44,011 nucleotides of DNA from Treponema sp. (GCA_016290335.1 JAEETM010000026.1:1-44011); one strand, 5' to 3'. Counted from the first letter of the stretch, positions 1 through 9,016 are shown. Translations and numbers: made by a program. The notes: a model not told the origin generated them from the letters alone.

Positions 1-6
1 TTTGAG

Positions 7-3000
7 TTAGTTACCACTTACTGTGACCTGTGCAGTATAAGAAAAATATTCACCATCAATGTCTTTTGCCTGAAGATAAATAACGTATGCTCCAACTGGA
101 AGTGTTGTTGTGTCAAGAGGGAAAACTGTTGGTACTGTACTGGAAGATGTCTGTGAGTTAGTCTGGACTACTCCATCAAAAGACCAGGTGTAATCTGTAA
201 AGCCTGAAGCTGCCGTAAATGTGAGAGTTGTTCCACCAGCAATATGTGCTATATCATCAAGAGCTTTTCCATCAGCGGTTACAGAAACTGCAATATCATT
301 TTTTACGTAAGATGGAATTGAAACAGCAAGTTCTGTTCCGGCTTTCTTAGATAACTTACCATTATTGTTATTGTCTTTGTCTACGAACCAATATTGTTTT
401 TGCCCGTTAGAGAGGATTTGAGGTGTAATTTCAAAATGACTTGCAACGCCATACCAGGTTAATGTGGATGATGAGATTTCGTTGTTCAGTTTTATAAGAC
501 AAAGAGCTTCATCTCCTGTTGGATAAGCTTCTGGGGTAAGACGAGCATTAGGAGTTCCAGAAAGACCAGCTGTAACTTCTACCTGTACATTATTCTGCAA
601 ATATACGTCGTTTGGAATTGTGACAGTTGCTGCTCCACTTATTCTTAGATTTGCAGCTTTACTTAGGTAAATGCCTGTACCCAATCCACTTGGCGTTCCT
701 GAAATGGTGTTGGTATCTGTTCCAGCTTCATTATCATGAATATAACCGCCATACAGTTCCATAAGGGCATTGTCTTCAAGGAATACACCGCCACCTTTTT
801 TTGAAGCAGCATTGTTTCGAATATGGCTTGTAGAACCTTTCTGGAGTTTTAAGTAGCCACCGTCTGCAACATAAACACCACCACCAAAATCAGCATCTGT
901 GTTGTCTGCTATAAAGGAGTTAGAATTAAGGAAGAGTTTTGCATCCTTTGAAACATAAGCACCAGCTCCACAACCAGAAAGACCACTGCCATTGTAAGAA
1001 GTTTTATTGTTTATAACTCGGGAATAATATTCAAGAGAAACGCTTGAGCCTTCCTGAATAAGCAGGCCGCCTCCGACAAGCTTTCCGTTCTTTATAGTTC
1101 CGTGGCCACCTTTAATTGCAATACAATACAAGGTTACAGGAACTGCTGTATTAATTGTAAGAGTAGTTCCACTTTCATTATCTCCAAAGTTCCCGTTCAA
1201 TAAATCTTTTGGTTCGGTACTTACATAGGAAGATGCATTCTTTGCAGTAAGTTTTATTGAGTTTGCCTGAATCCTTCCATTCTTTGGATCAGAAATTGTC
1301 TGGGCTCCCAAAAGTTCGCCATCAAGAGTAACAATATAATCCTTTGAAATATCATCCATCTTATTCATTGCAGCCTGGAGTGAAGCCAAAGGAGTAGAAG
1401 CAGAAAGACCGTCGTTATTATCAGAACCGCCATTTTCAATTGAAGCAACATAGAGATTTGTTTTATTCTGCATAACCTTTCCATCACTGCCGATTGCCCA
1501 ATGAGTAACCATTCCAGTTGCAGTTGCAGTCAGCGGTGTGATTGCAAACTTATCTTTTACTTCATCAAGACTTTCTATTGCTGTATTTGAAGCAAGCTTT
1601 ATTACAGGACTGGAAGAATAATAAATAGTTTTTCCATCATCTGAACTTGGTGTAATATAAACAGGATTTTGTTCTGTTATGTTGATTAAAGAATCTTTAA
1701 CATAAACAGGATAAGAGAGTGAATAAATATCATTTCTGTTATGAACACCAGAAGGAATTGCTGCAGTGCCGCTGAGTACAATACTGCTTCCTCCAGTAAT
1801 ATATATTGCACCGCCTTTCTCCGCAGAATTGTTTGCAATTGTTCCGCTGTTCATTCGCACGTTTGCATTAATGTCTGTGCCATTGCTTGCACTGTTTATA
1901 TACAAACCGCCGCCGCCACTGTTATATTTTTCGTTAGTATTATAATTATAGAAGATTCCACCTGTGAGTTCTGCAGGTTCATTTTCACTTTCGCTGGTAT
2001 AGCTCTTGTAGCCCATGTAAAGTTTTCCGCTTACGTAGATACCGGCTCCCATAGTTGCTACAGCATTTGCGCCTTCTCTTGAAGTTGGGGCAGAAGTTTG
2101 ACTTGCATCTCCAACCACAGCATTTCCATACATAAACATTTTTCCGGCACTGGTTGAATTGCTGTAAATACATACACCACCACCATCACCTGTTGCCCAG
2201 TTTGCAGAAATTGTTCCGTCTGAAAAATGGAAGGTTCCTTCAGCAGCAACAAAAACACCGCCACCATTACCGCCTGTAGAATTATGATGGATTGAGCCGC
2301 CGGTCATAGTAAAAGTACCAGAGGCAATATATACGCCGCCAGCAGCTCCTGCACCATCATTGTAAGCAATCGTTCCAGAGTTCATTACGGTTGTACCTTT
2401 GTTGTAAATACCGCCGCCATGTGCATCGTAACCAAAGCTGTAATAAATACCGCCTTTAAGTTCTTTTGGTGTATTTTCAGTTTCGCTCACATATTTTTCA
2501 TAGCCAAGATAAAGATTTCCGATATTATAAACACCGCCACCGTAAGAGTATTCGTTTGAACATTTTCCATTTTTTACATAACCATTTGCAACTGAAGTTA
2601 CTGTTCTGTCGCCAATGCAGGCTTTTCCAACAAGATAAATTGTTCCGGCATTGTAAACACCACCACCATATTTTGCATCGTTACCGGCAATTAAAGCTCC
2701 ATCAGAAAGGGTAACAGTTGAAGCCTCTGAAACAAAAAGTCCGCCGCCTTTTGTATGGTATGGATCATCACTGTTGTTTGTAGAATCGTTCTGGCTTCCG
2801 GTAAGCAGAAGATTTGTAATTGTAACAGGAACTTCTGTAACAACTGCAAGTACTGTTCCTGTATAGGCAGCTCCAGCTCCAGCAATATCTTGAAGACCGC
2901 GGTTAATTTTATCTTTAGGATTTTCATTTTCATCAAGTCCGTTATAGCCGGTAAGGTGAATTGCTTTTGCTTTATCCAAAGTTATTTCAGCCGGAATAAT

Positions 3001-3711
3001 ACTTCTGCCAAAATCTTTTGGGTATGTTCGTGCACCAGCTTTGTTAGTTCCTTCGTGAGGACCAGTTACATCGCCCATAATATAAATTGTCCAGACAGTA
3101 TTTTTTGTTCCCTGTGCTATGATTGATTCACAGGCTTTGTCTACAGTTTCAAAAGGCTTTGCTTCAGTTCCATCGCCTTCGGTGTCATTACCTGTACCGG
3201 AAACATAAATGGTCATTTGGATTTCTGGCTCTTCTGGTTCCTGAGGTTCTTGTGGTTCGGTTGGCTCAGTCTGTTCTTCCGGTGCCTTAACCTTTTTCAA
3301 AGTAACATCAAGTGGAGTTTCGCCGGCTGTAACCTTTACTGTAGCCGAGGTTCCTGAATAAACTACAACCTTTTTGTTGTTTTCTACATAGTAGGCAGTT
3401 ATCTCTGCATAAAGCTCAGTACCAATTGGAATAGATTCAAAATTTACCGTTGCACCCTTCGTAATAGAAATAGTCTTAGTTTCTGAATAGCCACCTTTAA
3501 GTTCAATATCACAAAAAAGGGTAGCAGGCACAGAGGATGATTCGGAACGCATAATCTTTGCATAGTTTTCAGCGCTTACAGAAAAAACAACAGATCCAGT
3601 TTTTTCCTTTAAATTAAAAAATGAACATCCGCAGAAAAAGCAGGCAAACGCAAATGCGAATCCAAAAAAAATCAAAGTTTTTTTAACGGTTTTGTGTGTA
3701 ATGTCTTTCAT
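7..3711 (-). CDS. Large surface lipoprotein with two tandem right-handed beta-helix domains
   Basis: 1234 residues with a lipoprotein signal peptide: basic N-terminus, hydrophobic stretch at 12-28 and probable lipidated Cys29 (F-C-G-C, a loose spirochaetal lipobox). A small N-terminal beta domain (about 35-140) is followed by a Glu/Pro/Thr-rich linker (143-165). Two similar beta-helix modules follow. Each opens with a YVxG/A...NDG-like segment typical of DUF1565-type helices (near 168 and 725) and continues with many GGGxY/GGGxF turns. The last ~100 residues look like a PKD/Ig-type domain. The family architecture suggests an anchored surface protein, adhesin or polysaccharide-binding protein. 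No catalytic residues are recognisable, so enzymatic activity is not claimed. The stop codon lies just inside the window edge. The promoter is unusually close to the start (see the entry upstream). Orientation is divergent from the ORF6N gene. Confidence 0.85.
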   Translation of the reverse strand: MKDITHKTVKKTLIFFGFAFAFACFFCGCSFFNLKEKTGSVVFSVSAENYAKIMRSESSSVPATLFCDIELKGGYSETKTISITKGATVNFESIPIGTELYAEITAYYVENNKKVVVYSGTSATVKVTAGETPLDVTLKKVKAPEEQTEPTEPQEPQEPEEPEIQMTIYVSGTGNDTEGDGTEAKPFETVDKACESIIAQGTKNTVWTIYIMGDVTGPHEGTNKAGARTYPKDFGRSIIPAEITLDKAKAIHLTGYNGLDENENPKDKINRGLQDIAGAGAAYTGTVLAVVTEVPVTITNLLLTGSQNDSTNNSDDPYHTKGGGLFVSEASTVTLSDGALIAGNDAKYGGGVYNAGTIYLVGKACIGDRTVTSVANGYVKNGKCSNEYSYGGGVYNIGNLYLGYEKYVSETENTPKELKGGIYYSFGYDAHGGGIYNKGTTVMNSGTIAYNDGAGAAGGVYIASGTFTMTGGSIHHNSTGGNGGGVFVAAEGTFHFSDGTISANWATGDGGGVCIYSNSTSAGKMFMYGNAVVGDASQTSAPTSREGANAVATMGAGIYVSGKLYMGYKSYTSESENEPAELTGGIFYNYNTNEKYNSGGGGLYINSASNGTDINANVRMNSGTIANNSAEKGGAIYITGGSSIVLSGTAAIPSGVHNRNDIYSLSYPVYVKDSLINITEQNPVYITPSSDDGKTIYYSSSPVIKLASNTAIESLDEVKDKFAITPLTATATGMVTHWAIGSDGKVMQNKTNLYVASIENGGSDNNDGLSASTPLASLQAAMNKMDDISKDYIVTLDGELLGAQTISDPKNGRIQANSIKLTAKNASSYVSTEPKDLLNGNFGDNESGTTLTINTAVPVTLYCIAIKGGHGTIKNGKLVGGGLLIQEGSSVSLEYYSRVINNKTSYNGSGLSGCGAGAYVSKDAKLFLNSNSFIADNTDADFGGGVYVADGGYLKLQKGSTSHIRNNAASKKGGGVFLEDNALMELYGGYIHDNEAGTDTNTISGTPSGLGTGIYLSKAANLRISGAATVTIPNDVYLQNNVQVEVTAGLSGTPNARLTPEAYPTGDEALCLIKLNNEISSSTLTWYGVASHFEITPQILSNGQKQYWFVDKDNNNNGKLSKKAGTELAVSIPSYVKNDIAVSVTADGKALDDIAHIAGGTTLTFTAASGFTDYTWSFDGVVQTNSQTSSSTVPTVFPLDTTTLPVGAYVIYLQAKDIDGEYFSYTAQVTVSGN

Positions 3712-3746
3712 AGAAAAATTATAACATCATTTCTATTATTTGTAAA
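3712..3746 (-). promoter_or_regulatory. Promoter of the beta-helix lipoprotein; leaderless geometry
   Basis: On the minus strand, -35 TTTACA (3741-3746), a 17-nt spacer and a perfect -10 TATAAT (3718-3723) lie only 6 nt from the ATG at 3711. The expected transcription start falls at or next to the ATG, and no Shine-Dalgarno is present. The signal is seen in the sequence; leaderless translation is inference. Confidence 0.6.
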
Positions 3747-3894
3747 AAAAACATAATTTTTGCGTTTTTTTAGAATAGGAATTAAAAAATACATCGGGAG
3801 ACTGTCGTATTTAGATAATTCATAGTTTGTGTAGTACCAGTTGGTGGCTCGAATTCTTCTTAGCATTATGTTATATTGTTTCTTGGAAAGCAGT

Positions 3895-4785
3895 ATGAAC
3901 AGCGAAATTACAGAAAAGACAATTGAAACAAAGATTCTCACAATCAGAAATCAGCAGGTAATGATAGACCGTGATCTGGCCGAACTTTACGGAACAGAAA
4001 CAAAAGTTCTAAATCAGGCTGTAAAACGAAATATTGAACGTTTCCCTGAAGATTTTATGTTTCAATTAAACGAAGAAGAGTTTATTAATTGGAGGTCACA
4101 ATTTGTGACTTCCAATTCGGACAAAATGGGTTTAAGGCGTCCTCCGTACGCTTTTACAGAACAGGGAGTTGCCATGCTTTCATCGGTTCTAAAAAGTCCG
4201 ACGGCTGTAGATGTGAACATTAAGATTATGCGTGCATTTGTTGCAATGCGCCATTTTTTGCAAAACAATGCTCAAGTATTTTCAGAAATAAATACAATAA
4301 AAAAACAGCTTTTAGATACAAATGTTCATCAAAAAGAAACTGACAAAAAAGTGGAAGAACTGTTCGACTTAATTGACAAATACAATGTAAAAGACACGCA
4401 GGGTATTTTCTTTCAGGGGCAGATTTTTGATGCGTATGCAAAGTTTGAAAGCTTTATTGCTTAGGCAAAACAGGAAATCATCCTGATAGATAATTATGTT
4501 GATTTAAGCATTTTGCAGCGACTTGCAAAGAAAAAGAAGAATGTTAATGTTGTAATTTATACCGACCCAAAAACAAAATTGACCGCTCAGGATATTCAGA
4601 AGTTCAATTCCCAATATCCAACACTTACATTGAATTACACAACAAAAATGCACGATCGCTTTTTAATAATTGACCAGAAAACACTTTATCATATCGGCGC
4701 TTCTCTAAAAGATTTAGGAAAGAAATGTTTTGCGTTTGAAATACTGGATTCTACTCTGATTACACATCTTTTGAAGAATGTATAA
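3895..4785 (+). pseudogene. ORF6N-domain DNA-binding protein interrupted by an in-frame TAG
   Basis: Reading from ATG 3895 (GGAAAG Shine-Dalgarno just upstream) gives a classic ORF6N domain: a DRDLAELYG segment, then NIERFPEDFMFQL, then an AFTEQGVAMLS block. The frame stops at TAG 4462-4464. The same frame continues without a break to TAA 4783-4785, encoding an EIILIDNYVDLSIL segment and a KMHDRFLIID segment that form the usual C-terminal half of these ~295-residue proteins. One base change therefore separates this from an intact gene. The family is found in phage-derived and chromosomal accessory loci and is thought to bind DNA. A 189-residue N-terminal product could still be made from 3895; a separate downstream start (TTG 4513) has no good ribosome site. 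A sequencing error or suppressor readthrough cannot be excluded. Confidence 0.8.
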
Positions 4786-4878
4786 AAAGATTGAAAATAA
4801 TTGCAGCTATAGTATCAGAACTTATTTAACAGTTTCTAGTTTTTTGTCTCTTTTCTTCCAATTCTTATAGATATAATT

Positions 4879-4908
4879 TCAACATTTCTTAAAATCCTGA
4901 TTTATAAT
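4879..4908 (+). promoter_or_regulatory. Putative promoter of the GH120 gene
   Basis: -35 TCAACA (4879-4884) and a perfect -10 TATAAT (4903-4908) with an 18-nt spacer, about 35 nt before the ATG at 4944. The -35 matches consensus at four of six positions. Confidence 0.4.
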
Positions 4909-4943
4909 ATTTGTAATATTTTAATTTACAGGGAATAGTGATT

Positions 4944-7019
4944 ATGATTTATTATGTAAACGCAAAGGCAAAAACTAATGGAAACGGAAGCAAAGATTAT
5001 CCTTTTAAAACTATAAATCAGGCAGCGGCTATAGCACAGGCTGGAGACGAAGTAATTGTAAAGCCTGGTATTTACCGTGAAAAAGTTGTTCCGCGCTTTG
5101 GTGGTACGGAAGGAAAACGAATTACATATAAATCTGAAAAGCCGCTTGGAGCTGTAATTACCGGTTCAGAAATCCTCAAGGGCTGGAAAAAATATAAAGG
5201 TGATGTCTGGACTGCAAAGGTTGATAACGGTATATTCGGCAACTACAATCCTTATACAACTTATGTTTGCGGTGACTGGTATTTTGCTCCAACTGTACGC
5301 CACACAGGTTCTGTTGTTTTGAATGGACTTATGATGTACGAAACTGCAACACTAGAAGAATGTCTGGAAGGTAAGGCTGACCCGTGTGCCTGGAACTTAA
5401 AGGAATCTGAATATAAGTGGTATTGCGAACAGGAAGGGGAAGCTCCGGTTCTTCAGTATAATGATGATGGTACGGTTTGTACCTGTAAAGATGAATATGT
5501 AGTAAATGCACAGGCAAAGGAAATCAAACACGGACGCTACACAGTTTTCTATTGTAATTTCAAAGGTCTGGACCCTAACAAACAGAATGTAGAAATCATT
5601 GCACGCCGGAACTGTTTTATGCCTGAGGTAAACGGACTTAACTATATTACTGTAAGCGGCTTCAAAATCTGTAATGGTGCAACAACCTGGGCACCTCCTG
5701 CTTCTTATCAGGATGGACTTATTGGTCCTCACTGGAGCCTTGGCTGGATTTTCGAAGACCTTGAAGTTTGTAACAGCCGCTGCTGTGGAATCTCTCTTGG
5801 TAAATACCGTGATGATGAAAACGATATGTACTTTTACACAAAGCATCTTAAGAGCCCAACCCAGATGGAACGAGATGCGGTTTGCCGTGGTCAGTATCAT
5901 GGTTGGCTGAAGGAAAAGGTTGGTTCCCATATTGTACGCCACTGTCACATTCATCACTGTGAACAGACTGGTATTGTAGGACGAATGGGTGCGGTTTTCT
6001 CAACAATCGAAGATTGCCACATTCACAATATTTGTAATTCTCAGCAGCTTGGTGGAGCCGAAACTGCAGGAATTAAGCTTCACGCCGGAATTGATGTTCT
6101 TATCCGCCGCAATCATATACACGATTCCATTATTGGTGTCTGGCTTGACTGGGAAGCTCAGGGTGCAAGAATCACTCAGAATATAATGTACAATAACTAC
6201 AGACCGGATGGTCGTGTGCCAGCAAAAGGTGCAATGTTCTCTTCAGATGTATTTATTGAAGTAGGACACGGACCAACAATAATCGATAACAACCTGCTGC
6301 TTTCAAAGGTTTCTGTTTCAATCCCGAGCGAAGGAATTGCAGTTGTTCATAATTTGATTTTGGGTGGATTCAGTCTTATAAACTCTGGTGTAGACAGTGT
6401 TGTAAATGGTCAGCGTGAGCCAAGATACACACCTTATCATATCCGCCACAGAACTGAAGTTGCCGGCTTTATGACAATTCTCCACGGAGACGACAGAATC
6501 TACAATAACATTTTTGTGCAGCATCATTCTGTAAAGAATAAAGAGGCTACAGCTGCATCTACAGAATACGAAGTTGTTGGAACTGCTCCTTTTGATATTT
6601 TCCCAACTTATGAAGAATGGATTAAAAACTTTATGATGGGTCAGGAGCCTGATATGGGAGCTCTTGCACAGTATCATTTTGGACACCTTCCTGTCTGGGT
6701 TGAAGGTAATGCATATTTCAACGGAGCTACTGTCTGTAAACACGAAAAAGATAATCTTGTTGGTAAGGGTAAGGCAAAAGCAAAAATCAGCTTAAAGAAC
6801 GGTGTGCTTAAGAGCAATCTTGCAGAGCTGCTTGGCGATTACAAAACAGGCGTTATTTCTACAGCAGTTTTAGGTGCTGCTTTTGAACCGGAACAGCGTT
6901 TTGAAAACCGTGATGGAACAGATATCATCTTTAATGAAGATTTGTTTGGAAATCACCGCGGAACTGCTGTAATACCGGGACCTTTTGCAGAACTCGGCGA
7001 AGAAATCCAGCTGTTTTAG
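4944..7019 (+). CDS. GH120 beta-xylosidase (right-handed beta-helix)
   Basis: 691 residues, no signal peptide, so a cytoplasmic enzyme that should release xylose from imported xylo-oligosaccharides. Recognised by close resemblance along its length to Thermoanaerobacterium saccharolyticum XylC, the founding GH120 member: an N-terminal YYVNAKAK...GSKDYPFKTIN strand, PYTTYVCGDWY, TTWAPPASYQDGLIGPHWS, AGIKLHAGIDV, GVWLDWEAQG and DVFIEVGHGP. The XylC catalytic pair Asp382/Glu405 corresponds to Asp402 (in WLDWEAQG) and Glu439 (in FIEVGHG). The spacing is 37 instead of 23 because of a ~14-residue insertion between them. A GTG at 4938 is also in frame, but AGGGA at 4930-4934 is correctly spaced only for ATG 4944. 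The gene stands alone between the broken ORF6N gene and an XRE regulator, but fits functionally with the GH43/GH127/esterase cluster at 16-34 kb. Confidence 0.9.
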   Translation: MIYYVNAKAKTNGNGSKDYPFKTINQAAAIAQAGDEVIVKPGIYREKVVPRFGGTEGKRITYKSEKPLGAVITGSEILKGWKKYKGDVWTAKVDNGIFGNYNPYTTYVCGDWYFAPTVRHTGSVVLNGLMMYETATLEECLEGKADPCAWNLKESEYKWYCEQEGEAPVLQYNDDGTVCTCKDEYVVNAQAKEIKHGRYTVFYCNFKGLDPNKQNVEIIARRNCFMPEVNGLNYITVSGFKICNGATTWAPPASYQDGLIGPHWSLGWIFEDLEVCNSRCCGISLGKYRDDENDMYFYTKHLKSPTQMERDAVCRGQYHGWLKEKVGSHIVRHCHIHHCEQTGIVGRMGAVFSTIEDCHIHNICNSQQLGGAETAGIKLHAGIDVLIRRNHIHDSIIGVWLDWEAQGARITQNIMYNNYRPDGRVPAKGAMFSSDVFIEVGHGPTIIDNNLLLSKVSVSIPSEGIAVVHNLILGGFSLINSGVDSVVNGQREPRYTPYHIRHRTEVAGFMTILHGDDRIYNNIFVQHHSVKNKEATAASTEYEVVGTAPFDIFPTYEEWIKNFMMGQEPDMGALAQYHFGHLPVWVEGNAYFNGATVCKHEKDNLVGKGKAKAKISLKNGVLKSNLAELLGDYKTGVISTAVLGAAFEPEQRFENRDGTDIIFNEDLFGNHRGTAVIPGPFAELGEEIQLF

Positions 7020-7145
7020 TCTTTTTTACCAAAAAGCTACGATAAGTAGCACAATTTTTCTCATTTGTAAGGTATAATTTCTGTTAGTATCTGATGTGCC
7101 ATGTTATGGTTTTCGTAAATCATCTCAAGGAGTATAAAACACATT

Positions 7146-8027
7146 ATGCATTTTTCAGAAAAACTTAAAGAGCTAAGAAAACAGAAAGGTATTTCTCAAG
7201 AACAGCTGGCGGAAAAAATATATGTAAGCCGTCAGGCAATCACTAAATGGGAAAGCGGCAACGGGCTTCCTGATATTGAAAATCTTATTGCAATATCAAG
7301 CCTTTTCAACGAGTCGCTGGACTCTCTTTTAAGTGAAGAAAAAAGTCTTGTTTCTAAACACGAGTTCCTTTACGAAAGCCGAACAGAATACGATCTGGAC
7401 AGTCCTAAAAAAATTGATTTGCGTGTTGGAATTGCCCACGAGGTTATCATTGAAAAAACAAAAGATGAAAAGATTCAGGTGATAGCCGCCGCCAACAAAC
7501 TGCCCTATTTGGCACAGCAGGTTAAGGTGAAAATTGTAGAAAACAAAAAGCGGATGGATGTAATAGTAAAGCATTCCACCGATTTATCTGATATTGCCGC
7601 AATGGATAATCTTTTTATTCTTGTGCGCATTCCCGAAAAGTTTGTTGCCGACATAGAGCTTGCTTCCGAGCTTGAAAATCTGAAAATCCGCGACATCACC
7701 TTTGATACAATTGAGTTTGACGGAAAGGCTAAAAATGCCTTTATTACAAATGCAGGCGGTCACGTGGAACTCAATACAAACTCTAACATCAAAGTGGAAG
7801 TAAAGGGTGTAAAAGGCAAGCTGGATTTGAATCATTTCCACGCAATTTCAAAAGTTACCTTTGCACAGGGACAGGCTTATTACCTTAAGAATGCAGGCCG
7901 CTTCACACGCTTTGTAGATTCCAATTCCAAAATACTTGTTGGTAAGCGCGAAACCCAAGATCCTTCTGACCCGGTAGATTTAATTGTAGAACTCAACGGC
8001 TGGAAGTCTGAAACACAAATTAACTAA
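7146..8027 (+). CDS. XRE-family transcriptional regulator with C-terminal beta-sandwich
   Basis: 293 residues. Residues 3-60 are a textbook HTH_3/XRE helix-turn-helix (LRKQKGISQEQLAEKI, VSRQAITKWESG, LPDIENLIAIS). The rest, from about 85, is a beta-rich region resembling DUF4097/adhesin-type beta-solenoid domains that often follow such HTHs in Firmicutes and spirochaetes; no ligand can be named. The ribosome site AAGGAG is 14 nt from the ATG, longer than usual. The next gene on the same strand is a CPBP protease, a pairing often seen in peptide-resistance or immunity loci, but an AT-rich hairpin between them may end transcription. Target genes are unknown. Confidence 0.8.
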   Translation: MHFSEKLKELRKQKGISQEQLAEKIYVSRQAITKWESGNGLPDIENLIAISSLFNESLDSLLSEEKSLVSKHEFLYESRTEYDLDSPKKIDLRVGIAHEVIIEKTKDEKIQVIAAANKLPYLAQQVKVKIVENKKRMDVIVKHSTDLSDIAAMDNLFILVRIPEKFVADIELASELENLKIRDITFDTIEFDGKAKNAFITNAGGHVELNTNSNIKVEVKGVKGKLDLNHFHAISKVTFAQGQAYYLKNAGRFTRFVDSNSKILVGKRETQDPSDPVDLIVELNGWKSETQIN

Positions 8028-8056
8028 AGAGGAGGAGACTGGAGAGTGGTAAAGCT

Positions 8057-8080
8057 AAAAATTACTTTCGTAATTTTTTT
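8057..8080 (+). terminator. AT-rich hairpin with T-tract after the XRE gene
   Basis: AAAAATTAC (8057-8065) and GTAATTTTT (8070-8078) form a 9-bp stem with a TTTC loop, running into seven T residues. It lies 30 nt after the XRE stop codon. The stem is weak (two G/C pairs), so termination may be partial. Confidence 0.5.
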
Positions 8081-8101
8081 AACGCTTTGCTATTAAACAC
8101 C

Positions 8102-8115
8102 GCTCGCCAGCGAGC
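8102..8115. repeat. Short GC-rich hairpin before the CPBP gene
   Basis: GCTCGC-CA-GCGAGC is a perfect 6-bp palindrome in otherwise AT-rich DNA, 6 nt before the ATG at 8122. It occupies the place where a Shine-Dalgarno would be. Its context (CCGC before, GCTTACAC after) resembles the hairpin at 19823-19836. Confidence 0.5.
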
Positions 8116-8121
8116 TTACAC

Positions 8122-8937
8122 ATGTACACATATAAACCAAAGAAATTCTATATCATTACTTTTGCTGCAACCTGGGCCTTCTGGCTTTTTGCAATTCTTT
8201 TTAATGACGGCTTAACCCGTTCACTTGGCATGATTCTCGGAGGCTTAAGTCCTGCAACCGTGGCAATCATTTTTGTTTTTTCTTCAAAAAGCGACGCCCT
8301 CAAAAAGGATTTTAAGCGCAAGATTTTCAACTTCTGGAAATTAAAGCCTCTCTACATTTTTGCTGCAGTCTTGCTTTTTTCTGCAATTGTTGCCTGTTCA
8401 ATTTTGCTTTCAACACTGTTCGGTCAGTCGCTGGACCAGTTTTCCTTTACCAAAGATTTTTCTTTTACCGGAGTAGGAGTTTTATCTGCCTTTGCAACAG
8501 TTTTTTTAGCGGCGGTTATGGAGGAAGTTGGCTGGCGTGGTTATGGTGAAGATTCAATTGCACAGTACCATTCCTGGTTTAAAGAGTCGATTATTTTCGG
8601 CTTTGTATGGGCTGCCTGGCATGTTCCTCTGTTCTGGATTCCGGGAACTTATCACTACGAAATTAGAGAGATGAACCTTCTTTACATGATAAACTTCCTG
8701 GTTTCTGTTGCACCAATGGGCTTTATAACAACCTGGGTTTACGTAAAAAACGGCCGAAGCATGCTTGCCAGTATTATCTTCCATCTATTCATCAACTTTA
8801 TGCAGGAAAAAATTGCCATGACCCAAACAACAAAGTGCGTAGAAACCCTCGTCGTACTAGTCGCCGCCACAATCATAGTGCTCACAAATAAAGACATGTT
8901 CTTCGAAAAACGCCACATCGGCCACATCTTGGAGTAG
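8122..8937 (+). CDS. CPBP (CaaX/Abi) family intramembrane protease
   Basis: 271 residues with about eight hydrophobic segments. The three CPBP motifs are visible: EEVGWRG with Glu134/Glu135 and Arg139 (EExxxR), FVWAAWH with His167 (FxxxH), and HLFIN with His221 (HxxxN). Family members are glutamic-type intramembrane proteases of the CAAX/Rce1-like group; bacterial ones act in membrane-protein processing and bacteriocin self-immunity. The substrate here is unknown. The ATG has no clear ribosome site; a GC-rich hairpin lies immediately upstream. The gene follows the XRE regulator by 94 nt on the same strand. The last three codons lie inside the first copy of an 18-bp tandem repeat. Confidence 0.85.
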   Translation: MYTYKPKKFYIITFAATWAFWLFAILFNDGLTRSLGMILGGLSPATVAIIFVFSSKSDALKKDFKRKIFNFWKLKPLYIFAAVLLFSAIVACSILLSTLFGQSLDQFSFTKDFSFTGVGVLSAFATVFLAAVMEEVGWRGYGEDSIAQYHSWFKESIIFGFVWAAWHVPLFWIPGTYHYEIREMNLLYMINFLVSVAPMGFITTWVYVKNGRSMLASIIFHLFINFMQEKIAMTQTTKCVETLVVLVAATIIVLTNKDMFFEKRHIGHILE

Positions 8938-8965
8938 TGTCGCATTCTGGAGTAGTGTCATATTT
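8930..8965 (+). repeat. 18-bp tandem direct repeat across the end of the CPBP gene
   Basis: Two adjacent 18-nt units beginning TGGAGTAGTGTC (8930-8947 and 8948-8965) match at 15 of 18 positions, and a partial third unit (TGGAAT) follows. The first unit carries the CPBP stop codon TAG. It looks like replication slippage just upstream of the next gene's promoter. Confidence 0.7.
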
Positions 8966-8981
8966 TGGAATAAAAATCATT

Positions 8982-9009
8982 TTGAAATTATATGAATTGG
9001 GTTTATAAT
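8982..9009 (+). promoter_or_regulatory. Promoter of the sensor-GGDEF gene; leaderless geometry
   Basis: -35 TTGAAA (8982-8987), a 16-nt spacer and a perfect -10 TATAAT (9004-9009). Only 7 nt separate the -10 box from ATG 9017 and no Shine-Dalgarno precedes it, so the transcript probably begins at the start codon. Confidence 0.65.
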
Positions 9010-9016
9010 TACAATA

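Noticed and set aside
1741..3126. Several open frames of 60-125 codons opposite or offset to the beta-helix gene
   Set aside because: They mirror the repetitive Gly/Thr-rich coding sequence in other frames, are Cys/Ile-rich and lack starts with ribosome sites.
3708..3941. 77-codon minus-strand open frame before the beta-helix gene
   Set aside because: It lies antisense to the ORF6N start and over the -10/-35 region of the lipoprotein gene, has no ribosome site and encodes no recognisable protein; an AT-rich shadow.
5397..5957. 186-codon minus-strand open frame inside GH120
   Set aside because: Antisense to conserved GH120 motifs; no start context.
7036..7060. Possible terminator after GH120 (GCTAC/GTAGC stem)
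   Set aside because: Only 5 bp, with the T-run separated from the stem by several bases; too weak to call.
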